From: Lachnospiraceae bacterium
Lineage (GTDB): Bacteria; Bacillota; Clostridia; Lachnospirales; Lachnospiraceae
Reading direction: 5' to 3'
Assembly: GCA_016291655.1 (NCBI GenBank)
Contig: JAEEYF010000013.1
Coordinates: 37,789-101,788 of the forward strand
Length of the DNA stretch: 64,000 nucleotides
Within the stretch, counting starts at the first letter, position 1, and each line of letters opens with the position of its first letter. A program made the translations under genes and the position numbers. Below are positions 8,761-16,450 of this stretch, piece by piece. The notes beneath the pieces were generated by a model, which saw only the letters and a program-made list of their open reading frames with translations, was not told the origin of the DNA and made no database searches.

Positions 8761-9288
8761 TTAACGGAAAACGTATACATAACGTCCTTCATCAATTAGT
8801 TCTTTATCTTTTAGCTTTTTATGACTTTTAAGATAAAGAACGCACTCTCCTATAAGTTCATGGAACGCAAACATTATAACAATGAACGCTTTCCAAAAAT
8901 GAAGATCTGAAAGAAAGAGTATCAATATGCCTGAAATGACACACGGAATCAAGTTTCCTGCCAGATTTGCAATCGTATACAGTTTGAAGGATACCGGTTT
9001 ATCTGCTTTTCCGTAGATTTCTTTAAAGAAACAGATTCTGATGTTATTCCCGGTCATCATATAAATTATTTTTTTGATTACCTCTCGAATAACATAGTAC
9101 AGTTCCTCACAAAGCAACAAAATGATCACACTGCAGATTTTTTCCGGTAACGTATCCCCCGGAAATGGAATAAGTTCTCTGTCAGACAGGAATGGAATAA
9201 CTCCAAGCATCAGCATCAACACCACCTCTATCCATCCGACTTCCTTAAATCCCAGCCTATCAATAGCTAACACTTTTTCGCTGTCCAT
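8761..9288 (-). CDS. Small polytopic membrane protein, possibly DUF3267-like
   Basis: A 175-residue protein with about four hydrophobic segments: near residues 23-42 (VVLMLMLGVIPFL), 60-75 (ICSVIILLLCEELYYV), 105-130 (IANLAGNLIPCVISGILILF) and 135-155. The order of segments and the charged tail ending near VYVFR resemble the DUF3267 putative zincin peptidases. However, the position where HExxH would fall reads CEELYYV, so a metal site is absent or displaced. I am not certain of the family. The start at 9288 follows GGAGGG by six bases. It is divergent from the peptide gene at 9620, and the two share the intergenic region that holds the large palindrome. Confidence 0.6.
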   Translation of the reverse strand: MDSEKVLAIDRLGFKEVGWIEVVLMLMLGVIPFLSDRELIPFPGDTLPEKICSVIILLLCEELYYVIREVIKKIIYMMTGNNIRICFFKEIYGKADKPVSFKLYTIANLAGNLIPCVISGILILFLSDLHFWKAFIVIMFAFHELIGECVLYLKSHKKLKDKELIDEGRYVYVFR

Positions 9289-9509
9289 GCGAATCCCTCC
9301 AACTACATGTTTTATGGCTCTCACCTTAAGTCAAATTTACTTGTTTTGTCAATAGTTTTTTTAGAAATATCATTATTCTGCAAAAAAGGAGGACACTTGC
9401 ATCCTCCCTCGAAAAAAGACCCTGATTCTTTTCCCTCAGTTTATGTATATTTCAGCCCCCCCTCGGTCGCAAATACAAATATAATTATCCATGTTTTTTC
9501 AAAAAAAAA
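9289..9509. promoter_or_regulatory. Intergenic region upstream of the membrane protein gene
   Basis: The minus strand has a perfect -35 TTGACA at 9347-9352, but only a weak -10 about 18 bases on (TAAGGT). A regulated promoter is possible. Nothing else is recognisable before the palindrome at 9510. Confidence 0.35.
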
Positions 9510-9562
9510 CCATGGCATTTCGGTTACCAAAAAAAATTATTTTGGTAACCGAAATGCCATGG
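9510..9562. repeat. Perfect inverted repeat, 23-bp arms, upstream of the peptide gene
   Basis: The left arm (9510-9532) begins CCATGGCATTTCGGTTACC and continues AAAA. The right arm (9540-9562) is its exact complement, and the loop is seven bases. On the minus strand the hairpin is followed by nine Ts, so it could end the transcript of the regulator at 9757-11574 after it has run antisense through the peptide gene. On the plus strand its centre lies about 57 bases before the -10-like TAAAAT of the peptide gene, a typical activator distance. The 19-base core recurs at 33882-33900. Terminator and operator roles are both possible. Confidence 0.85.
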
Positions 9563-9619
9563 AAAAAACGATCATTTTCTGATTAAATACACTAAAATAC
9601 TCTTCTGAAAGGGGTTATT

Positions 9620-9760
9620 ATGAAAAAGCTAAAAAAATCTATCTGTCTTTTGTTATCGGCACTTTTATTATTCTCACTCTTTCCCAAGCAGCCTTTAAGG
9701 AACGAGCTTCCTCCGCCGCCCACTATAGGCAACGACATCCCCATTTTCACTCGTCCTTAG
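9620..9760 (+). CDS. Short secreted peptide, candidate signalling pheromone precursor
   Basis: A 46-codon gene. Its ATG follows AAAGGGG at a spacing of six bases. The product has a lysine-rich start (MKKLKKS) and a hydrophobic core (ICLLLSALLLFSLF), which together form a classic signal peptide. The tail is short and proline-rich, with PPPP near residue 31 and the C-terminus GNDIPIFTRP. Nothing remains for a folded domain after export. It converges on an XRE-TPR regulator gene and the stop codons overlap (9757-9760), as in many RRNPP and Rgg-type peptide and receptor pairs. A TAAAAT -10 (9593-9598) lacks a good -35, which suggests activation. I infer a pheromone precursor. The alternative is a small lipoprotein-like or antimicrobial peptide, and I do not recognise the family. 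Confidence 0.7.
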   Translation: MKKLKKSICLLLSALLLFSLFPKQPLRNELPPPPTIGNDIPIFTRP

Positions 9761-11574
9761 CAACACAGACTTACACCGATTTTTTCAAGGTAAGTCTCAA
9801 AACCATGTGCTATCCTCGGCACATTGTACAAGCATGCAGAATAATAGGTGCTTAATGCCAGTTTTATAACGGCATCCTTATCCCCACGCTGATAAGCGGA
9901 TGAACAATAATGGTTCAAAGCGTGGGGGATAAGGTTTCCACCTCCGTATTTTAACAACAGTTCCAGTATCTCACGACTAAATTCATGATCAACCTGTATC
10001 ATCTTCAGATAGTTTACACCCAAAAAAGTATAATCCAAACTTCTGTGGCGCAAATGAACAGCGCTGTTTTTTATTTTATCCAGTGCATTCCGATACAGCA
10101 GTTTCGCATTTTCAATATCTCCCATATCCCTCATGCACAGACAAATAATGTTGATCTTGATCCCATCGTTTCTGAAAGGGACCCTTTTTAATTCCAGCGT
10201 CTCCCAATTCACCGCATCTTCGGAAAGCTTTTTCAGTCTGTTCAGTATTTCATCCTTCGGTGCAAAGTCGAGGCCGTAATTTGTGATCAGCATGGAGCTG
10301 CAAAGATAATTGTCCTTTTCAAAAGCTTCTTTTCCGATCTTTGACATTATCTTTTTCAGTATCTTGTATCCCTTCTCGAAATTTCCCCGGCTGATCTCCA
10401 CATCCGCATCATGGTTTAAGCAGATGATCTCATAGGAATCCTCAAGCACCATTGGATTCACCCGACGCCTGTTTACGCCGAGTTTACTCATAAGCTTTCC
10501 GAAATTCGACCTGTTAACGCTTCCTTTTCCGCTTTCCATTAAGGATATGGGCTTGGAAGACTCAAATATGCCTTCCGCCAGTTCCTCCTGAGTCATGCCT
10601 TTGGATAGCCTTGTATCTTTAAACATCTCATAGTCCAAAGAAATGTTCCTGTAGGCAGAATTTTCCAGGAACCTGTCCATAGGATACCCATCGCCGCACA
10701 CATCCTGCCTGATATAAGACATAGCCTTATAGCACTCGGTCATAAAGTTCACTTCTTTACCGTTGCTTTTTACGGAATATGCATCGTTGATCAGCTTAAG
10801 CAGAGGTTCCGCAAAGTCCCAAAAGCCTCTTCCCGTCAGCCTTTTCAAGGCTTTATTTGCAACACCGATCGCCCCGGAGGCATTCCCTTTTTCCAAAAGC
10901 CTTGAGGCATAGAGCCAGCAGCATTTGGCATACAAAAGCGCGGTATCATCCTCATCGGAGGAACGTTTGAGGATAAAAGACATATACTTGACGATCCTCT
11001 GTTCCCATTTTGAGTCCGCCTTTCCGTCAAGAAATCTCAGTTTTTCGATGGCGAGAAGATTCTCAAGTTCCACCACTGAAAGGTATTCCCCCTCCGCATT
11101 CATCGGATCGAAATCGGGAGTGACCTCTTGCACTGCTTTTTCAAGCCACTTCAATGCCTTTTCATGATCCTTTTTCGCATAAAACTCTGCCATCGCTCTC
11201 AATCGACAGACCAGCATATTTCTTACGGGAGTTCCCTTTTCCAATGCGTCGATCCGCTTCACGACCTCTTCATATTTTCCTTCAAACAGATCCTTTTCTA
11301 TTGCTTCCACGTTAAGAAGTTCCTCATATTCCTTTGAGGTCAGGATCATTTCGAACCTGTTTACGGAAACTCCCAATCTTTGCAATAAAACGGTAACCAA
11401 CCATAAGTCGGAATCACATTCACCCTTTTCAAGTTTTTTCAACGTCTGACCGGTTACAAGGTTCCTGCCGAGGCTTTCCCTTGAAATCCCGAGCAGATCC
11501 CTTTGTTCTTTAATGATCGTCCCAAGCAAACCGCCGTAAGCGTATTCGTCCTCATTACTGTCTACACCGCTCAT
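9757..11574 (-). CDS. XRE-TPR transcriptional regulator with two HTH domains, candidate peptide receptor
   Basis: A 605-residue cytosolic protein. An XRE-type helix-turn-helix lies at about residues 16-75 (IIKEQRDLLGISRESLGRNL, then TLKKLEKGECDSDLWLVTVL). TPR-like helical hairpins follow at about 85-290. A second XRE-type HTH is at about 317-372 (RLSKGMTQEELAEGIF, KPISLMESGKGSVNRSNF), and further TPR-like helices run to the end. HTH plus TPR is the architecture of PlcR, Rgg and PrgX receptors for imported peptides. Two DNA-binding domains in one chain are not usual there. GGGGG precedes the start. It is the last gene of a probable tcdA, HAD-TPR, regulator operon and is convergent with the secreted peptide gene. 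Confidence 0.8.
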   Translation of the reverse strand: MSGVDSNEDEYAYGGLLGTIIKEQRDLLGISRESLGRNLVTGQTLKKLEKGECDSDLWLVTVLLQRLGVSVNRFEMILTSKEYEELLNVEAIEKDLFEGKYEEVVKRIDALEKGTPVRNMLVCRLRAMAEFYAKKDHEKALKWLEKAVQEVTPDFDPMNAEGEYLSVVELENLLAIEKLRFLDGKADSKWEQRIVKYMSFILKRSSDEDDTALLYAKCCWLYASRLLEKGNASGAIGVANKALKRLTGRGFWDFAEPLLKLINDAYSVKSNGKEVNFMTECYKAMSYIRQDVCGDGYPMDRFLENSAYRNISLDYEMFKDTRLSKGMTQEELAEGIFESSKPISLMESGKGSVNRSNFGKLMSKLGVNRRRVNPMVLEDSYEIICLNHDADVEISRGNFEKGYKILKKIMSKIGKEAFEKDNYLCSSMLITNYGLDFAPKDEILNRLKKLSEDAVNWETLELKRVPFRNDGIKINIICLCMRDMGDIENAKLLYRNALDKIKNSAVHLRHRSLDYTFLGVNYLKMIQVDHEFSREILELLLKYGGGNLIPHALNHYCSSAYQRGDKDAVIKLALSTYYSACLYNVPRIAHGFETYLEKIGVSLCC

Positions 11575-11611
11575 TTTTCCCCCTGTTGTACCTTCCTTTC
11601 CTTCGGCAGGT

Positions 11612-13663
11612 TCATCCTACCTCCGCAAGACCTTTGACTCCCAGATTAACCAATCGTTTGCAATGATCCTCATTGATCTTTTTCAAGTCCTCTTCATAGT
11701 CATCCGTTCTCACGGGAGAACCCGCCTCAAAAGTATCATTCATATGCGCATTTCCATAATCTATCAGGTTTTTCATTGCCCTTAAAGCTTCCTTGTTCAG
11801 ACCCAGACGGGCTTTGGCAAGTCCCGTCCAATAGACGCTGTCAGAAGAAGCAGACTTTGGTTCGATCTCCGAATCGGCGGCTTTTTGATATTCCGCCTTT
11901 GCAGTTTCTTCGTCTCCGATCGCTCTGTAGATCTCTCCCAGCATAAACCTGCTTTTGGAGTCGGAGCCGTCTGCCGTTTGAGCAGATCCTTCAACGGACA
12001 GTTCAAAGGTTTCTTTGCAAAGCTCCGCCGCCTTATCAGGTTCTCCCTGCATCAGTTTCTTTGCAGCCAATGCAAGAAGCGTGTTCCTGTATTCCGTTGT
12101 TGCCTTATCCACTCCGCTCTCCCAGGGATGAAACCTGTGTTCCGAAAGCAGTTTCAAAGCCTCTTCGTGTCTTCCGTTCAGATTAAGCAACCGGGCATAG
12201 CTCAGGCATAGCTCATCTCTTTCTTCCAAAAGGTCCTTTTTTCCCTCAAGAAGCGAGAACCTGACCATGGGATCCGCTCCCACCCTCTCCAAAAGCTTGT
12301 CCTGTCTCAAAAGAAAGAGGCTGTTACCGGGTTCAAGCGCACAGGCTCTTCCTATGGCATCGAGTGCCTTCGCCGCGTTGTGTGCATAATTGTAATAAAC
12401 AACGGAAAGATCGGCCGCTATCACGGCAAGATCGGGTCTGCCCGCAGCAGCCTTTTCCATTTCCGCAACGGCTTCCTTTCCCTTTCCGCATGCATTAAAG
12501 AGTTTTCCGAGGCGGTAGGAGGTTACGGGCATTTTTTCACCCACATATTCTCCGACTATTACCGCTTCCTTCAAAATTCCGATATCGGAACCGTTAGCTT
12601 TAAAAGCAGAGCCCTTTACCGTGTTTTCCGCATCCTTCCATATTGCCGCAGCCCCTTCCATATCTCCCAGGACCATATGCAGATGCCCCTCCCAGTACAT
12701 GATGAGAGGATCGTCCAAGGGGCATATGCCCAAAACTTCGACAGCCGATCTGAACAGTCCGTTCTCGGCATAAAAACGCAGCAAGGCCAAAACCGCTTCA
12801 GGCTCTTCTCCTACAGCCGCAAAAAAATCGTCCCTGTCAAGAGTCCGAAAAAGTACTCCCGCGGAAACTATCTTTTTATCGTAGGTTTCCTTAATGAAAG
12901 CTGATGTATCCTTTCCCAGTTCGCGCAGTATCTCCATTTTGAGGCCGTATGCGTCGGGCTCCGAGCAATTCTCCGCCACAGCCTTGTCCGCAAACTCAAG
13001 AGCCGTCTTAAAGTCCTGTTTCAGCGTGCTGAGTCCTGCCAGCCCGCAGAAAGCTCTTCCTGCGGTTTCGGGTTCTTCCGCAGCCTTCAGAAAAGCCTTC
13101 TTTGCCTCCTCGAACCTGCCTGAATTTTTTAACGATACTCCCAGATCGTAATATGAAAAAACGCCCAGACGTCGGAGTTCCGCCATGGTTTCTTCCGGGC
13201 TCACATGAAGTATGCCCGTGCCTCCCATTTCCCGCCACTGATCGATGGTCTTTTTCATGTCATCTATGAGTATATAGTCCGAACCCTTACAATAGTTCAG
13301 TTTATCCTGCCTGTAAACTATGTTCATCACGATATCTTCGGACAAGAGCCGTCTCATCCACGATGTCTTGTCCTCCGCAGCGGTCTTTACGCCCTTGTGC
13401 GGCTTGGGAATGCCTGTCAGTATCTCGCATTTGTCCCCGTAAAGAGTTCTCACGTCATCGAACATTTCCTTTGCTCCGGGAAGGATCCCCAGCCGATCAT
13501 AGAAATGCTCAACTCCCCTGACTTTTTCCCACAGAAGCTCATCATAGCCCGCAGGTCTTTTTTCGTTCAGCGAGTAGGCGTCTATCTTGCATAACGTCCT
13601 GACTCCGTTCTCAAAATCAGCCAGAACTCCGTCCATATCAAAATAGATTTTAGTTACTTTCAT
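11612..13663 (-). CDS. HAD-type nucleotidase domain fused to a long TPR region
   Basis: A 683-residue cytosolic protein. Residues 1 to about 165 are a HAD phosphatase of the 5'(3')-deoxyribonucleotidase type. They show the nucleophile motif DMDGV at 9-13, motif II with Thr in ILTGIP, a Lys region, and motif IV LIDDMKKTI. About 500 residues of TPR-like helical repeats follow, for example AGRAFCGLAGLSTLKQDFKT and ALEFADKAVAENCSEPDAYG. The catalytic set looks intact. The substrate and the TPR partner are unknown. It starts 16 bases after tcdA and stops 37 bases before the regulator, so these three genes are probably co-transcribed. The fusion is unusual. Confidence 0.8.
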   Translation of the reverse strand: MKVTKIYFDMDGVLADFENGVRTLCKIDAYSLNEKRPAGYDELLWEKVRGVEHFYDRLGILPGAKEMFDDVRTLYGDKCEILTGIPKPHKGVKTAAEDKTSWMRRLLSEDIVMNIVYRQDKLNYCKGSDYILIDDMKKTIDQWREMGGTGILHVSPEETMAELRRLGVFSYYDLGVSLKNSGRFEEAKKAFLKAAEEPETAGRAFCGLAGLSTLKQDFKTALEFADKAVAENCSEPDAYGLKMEILRELGKDTSAFIKETYDKKIVSAGVLFRTLDRDDFFAAVGEEPEAVLALLRFYAENGLFRSAVEVLGICPLDDPLIMYWEGHLHMVLGDMEGAAAIWKDAENTVKGSAFKANGSDIGILKEAVIVGEYVGEKMPVTSYRLGKLFNACGKGKEAVAEMEKAAAGRPDLAVIAADLSVVYYNYAHNAAKALDAIGRACALEPGNSLFLLRQDKLLERVGADPMVRFSLLEGKKDLLEERDELCLSYARLLNLNGRHEEALKLLSEHRFHPWESGVDKATTEYRNTLLALAAKKLMQGEPDKAAELCKETFELSVEGSAQTADGSDSKSRFMLGEIYRAIGDEETAKAEYQKAADSEIEPKSASSDSVYWTGLAKARLGLNKEALRAMKNLIDYGNAHMNDTFEAGSPVRTDDYEEDLKKINEDHCKRLVNLGVKGLAEVG

Positions 13664-13679
13664 TCCAATGATCCTTTAT

Positions 13680-14453
13680 CTATCCCCGATCCGGATTCCT
13701 AAAATCCAGCAGGTCTTTAATCACTTCACTTGCAATGATCAGTCCCGCAGCCGACGGAACAAAAGATGTGCTGCCAGGTATCGGTTTTCTGACCTCGCAA
13801 TTTGCGGCGGTCTCCGGAGGACAGGTGCAGTTGTTTCTGCAGCTTATTTCTATCTCAACCTGCGGAACAAGCGGTTTTTCTTTGGAATAGACCACCTTAA
13901 GGTGCTTTACTCCGCGTTTTTTCAGTTCACGCCGCATCACCTTGGCCAGAGGACAAACGGAGGTCTTGTATATGTCCGCAACCTCCAGCGCTGTGGGATT
14001 GACCTTGTTTCCCGCTCCCATGCAGCTGATTATCGGTACCTCAGCCTCCCGGGCCTGAAGCACCAGCTCTATCTTCCCCGTAACCGTATCTATTGCATCT
14101 ACAACATAATCGTAAAAAGTAAAGTCAAATTCATTTTTGGTTTCGGGCATATAAAAAGTCTTGTAGGTGTGAACAATAGCCTCAGGATTGATGTCTGCGA
14201 CTCTCTCTTTGATCACATCCACCTTATATCTCCCCACCGTACTGTGAAGAGCAATGATCTGCCTGTTCAGGTTAGTGATGTTCACCTTATCGTCATCTAT
14301 AACATCCAGCGTCCCGATCCCGCATCTCGCAAGAGCCTCGATAACGTAGCCTCCGACTCCTCCCGCTCCGAAAACAGCAACCCTGGAGTTTTTCAATTTT
14401 GCCATATTGTCTTTTCCGAACAGGAGTTGAGTCCTTTGATACTGATTTGGCAC
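13680..14453 (-). CDS. tcdA: tRNA threonylcarbamoyladenosine dehydratase (TcdA/YgdL)
   Basis: An E1-like ThiF-superfamily enzyme. It uses ATP to cyclise t6A to ct6A at position 37 of ANN-decoding tRNAs. The 257-residue protein has the nucleotide loop FGAGGVGGYVIEALARCGIG, the acidic DVIDDDKVNITNLNRQ motif, SCMGAGNKVNPT and the CPLAKVMRRELKKRG segment typical of TcdA. The GTG at 14453 is chosen because GGAGG lies eight bases upstream. The longer frame to 14525 has no site. It is the first gene in the run leading to the HAD-TPR and regulator genes. Confidence 0.92.
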   Translation of the reverse strand: MPNQYQRTQLLFGKDNMAKLKNSRVAVFGAGGVGGYVIEALARCGIGTLDVIDDDKVNITNLNRQIIALHSTVGRYKVDVIKERVADINPEAIVHTYKTFYMPETKNEFDFTFYDYVVDAIDTVTGKIELVLQAREAEVPIISCMGAGNKVNPTALEVADIYKTSVCPLAKVMRRELKKRGVKHLKVVYSKEKPLVPQVEIEISCRNNCTCPPETAANCEVRKPIPGSTSFVPSAAGLIIASEVIKDLLDFRNPDRG

Positions 14454-14688
14454 AAATATTACCTCCAACCAAAGATGTATATAACCAAGTCTTAATATTG
14501 TAGCAAAAATGCCGGTTGAAATCAATGCAGGGAATCAGGCAAAATTATGTTACAGTTCACACATAATTTTTAGGACAAAATGCCTTTTTTCACCATATTC
14601 TTTTTCAAGAAAGAGTTTTATAATAGAACATCGGAGTAATAACAGATTTCAGACCCGAATAAATTTTCAGCTATCGGAGGGCTATCAT

Positions 14689-15483
14689 ATGCCGGACATT
14701 ATATATAAGATCATACTGGTGCTTTCGCTCGTCATTCTCGCTCTTTTTGCATTTTGTGCATTGTGGGTCGTTTTTCTGATGATCAACGCTGCACTGATAA
14801 ACCCCAAAAAGAAGTACCCGAAGCATTCAAAGTACAACCGTTTTCTTTTGAATTTCTCCACCATGGTTGCCTTACCCTGCGCAGGTGTCAAGCTCCACGT
14901 TTCCGGACTTGACAAGGTTCCGAAGGACACACGCTTTGTGGTTATGGGAAATCATCGTTCCAAATTTGACCCCATCGTAACCTGGCACGTTTTGAGGCAC
15001 TATGATGTGTCCTACATTTCAAAGCCTGAAAATTTCAAAGTATTCTGTTTCGGAAGGATCATCCGTAAATGCTGTTTCCTTCCCATTAACAGATCGGATC
15101 CGAGAGAAAGTCTCAAAACCCTGATCGAAGCGGCTCAGCTTCTTAAGGATGACAAGGTATCCCTCGGTATCTATCCCGAAGGCACAAGGAGCAAGACAGG
15201 CGAACTTCTCCCCTTCCATGACGGAACCATGAAGGTTGCCCAGATGGCTAAGGTTCCCATCCTCGTGGTAACTACCAGAGGCACGGAAAAAATCGCCTCT
15301 GATTTCCCTTTCAGGAATACCGATGTTTATGTTGATTTTATAGAAACGATCCCCGTTGACTATGTCGTATCAAACTCCTCCCACGTTGTGGCCGCAAGAG
15401 TAAGAAGCGATATGGAAAAGATCCTGGGAACAACGGAAGTTAAAGAAGAATTCGCAGATCCGAAAGTGATCTTGAATAATTAA
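14689..15483 (+). CDS. plsC: 1-acyl-sn-glycerol-3-phosphate acyltransferase
   Basis: Acylates lysophosphatidic acid to phosphatidic acid at the membrane. The 264-residue protein has an N-terminal transmembrane helix (about 5-38), the catalytic NHRSKFD (HX4D) motif near residue 87 and the substrate-binding YPEGTRS near 165. The start at 14689 follows GGAGGG by seven bases. A longer frame upstream has no ribosome-binding site. It is followed after 21 bases by a diacylglycerol-kinase-like gene, so the two probably act in one phospholipid unit. Confidence 0.93.
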   Translation: MPDIIYKIILVLSLVILALFAFCALWVVFLMINAALINPKKKYPKHSKYNRFLLNFSTMVALPCAGVKLHVSGLDKVPKDTRFVVMGNHRSKFDPIVTWHVLRHYDVSYISKPENFKVFCFGRIIRKCCFLPINRSDPRESLKTLIEAAQLLKDDKVSLGIYPEGTRSKTGELLPFHDGTMKVAQMAKVPILVVTTRGTEKIASDFPFRNTDVYVDFIETIPVDYVVSNSSHVVAARVRSDMEKILGTTEVKEEFADPKVILNN

Positions 15484-15504
15484 GATATGTGAGGAGAGAA
15501 AAAA

Positions 15505-16356
15505 ATGGCCAAGAATATTGTTTTGTACAACCCTTATTCCAACAATAAGCGCGGACTTGAAACCGCAAAAGAAGCAGAAGCCCACCTTTCAGGCGAAACA
15601 GTTTACGAGGACATCACGAAGATCGGGGATATCACGACCTATCTTGCGGGCATTGCCCCTGAAGATAAACTGATCCTTGTAGGCGGAGACGGAACCATCA
15701 ATCATCTTGCCAACGATCTGAAAGGAGCCGTTCCCGAGAAAGAAATATTGTACTATGCCGCAGGTACGGGAAATGATTTCAGAGCCGATCTCGCTCCCGC
15801 AGCCGATGAGAAGTTCATATCTCTCAACAAGTATCTCGCAAACCTCCCCACCGTTACCATAAACGGAAAAACCTCCTATTTTATAAACGGTATAGGCTAC
15901 GGTATTGACGGATATTGCTGTGAAGAAGGCGACAAACAGCGTGCCGCATCGGATAAACCCGTAAACTATGCAGGCATAGCCATCAAGGGTCTGCTCTTCC
16001 GCTTTAAGCCCCGCAATGCCACGGTGATCGTAGACGGCGTAGAGAAAAACTACAGGCACGTTTGGCTTGCACCCACCATGAAAGGCCGTTTTTACGGCGG
16101 CGGAATGATGGTCGCTCCCGCCCAGAACAGGCTGAACGAAAACAATGAGGTTTCCACCGTGGTAATGTACGGCTCGGGCAAGCTCAAGACCCTCATGGTC
16201 TTCCCCAACATTTTCAAAGGCGAGCACGTTAAACATACCGAAATGGTCGAGGTCATGACCGGTCACAATGTTACCGTCCGCTTTGACAAGCCCTGCGCTC
16301 TTCAGATCGACGGAGAGACCGTTCTGAATGTGAGTGAATACACAGTAAACGCATAA
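15505..16356 (+). CDS. Diacylglycerol/lipid kinase family protein (DagK/YegS-like)
   Basis: A 283-residue cytosolic or peripheral kinase of the DAGK catalytic family. It has an N-terminal NPYSNNKRG segment, the signature GGDGTINHL near residue 72 and AAGTGNDFRADL near 100. A C-terminal beta-sandwich follows with the FYGGGMMVAP region. The likely reaction is ATP-dependent phosphorylation of diacylglycerol, which recycles it to phosphatidic acid. That fits its place behind plsC. The exact lipid is not certain from sequence. GAGGAGA precedes the ATG. Confidence 0.87.
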   Translation: MAKNIVLYNPYSNNKRGLETAKEAEAHLSGETVYEDITKIGDITTYLAGIAPEDKLILVGGDGTINHLANDLKGAVPEKEILYYAAGTGNDFRADLAPAADEKFISLNKYLANLPTVTINGKTSYFINGIGYGIDGYCCEEGDKQRAASDKPVNYAGIAIKGLLFRFKPRNATVIVDGVEKNYRHVWLAPTMKGRFYGGGMMVAPAQNRLNENNEVSTVVMYGSGKLKTLMVFPNIFKGEHVKHTEMVEVMTGHNVTVRFDKPCALQIDGETVLNVSEYTVNA

Positions 16357-16383
16357 AATCTTCATACATAAATCACAATTATA

Positions 16384-16392
16384 TGCTATAAT
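16384..16392 (+). promoter_or_regulatory. Extended -10 promoter of the beta-helix lipoprotein gene
   Basis: TGCTATAAT, a perfect -10 (16387-16392) with the TGN extension, lies about 60 bases before the start at 16451. No good -35 is present, as is common for extended -10 promoters. Confidence 0.6.
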
Positions 16393-16450
16393 CGAAAAAG
16401 CTCAATAATTCAGTGCTTTACCCTATAAAACAAGAAAGGGATAATATCAT

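Noticed and set aside
9301..9582. 91-codon plus-strand frame crossing the palindrome
   Set aside because: It runs through the inverted repeat and AT-rich tracts, has no ribosome-binding site and makes a low-complexity product.
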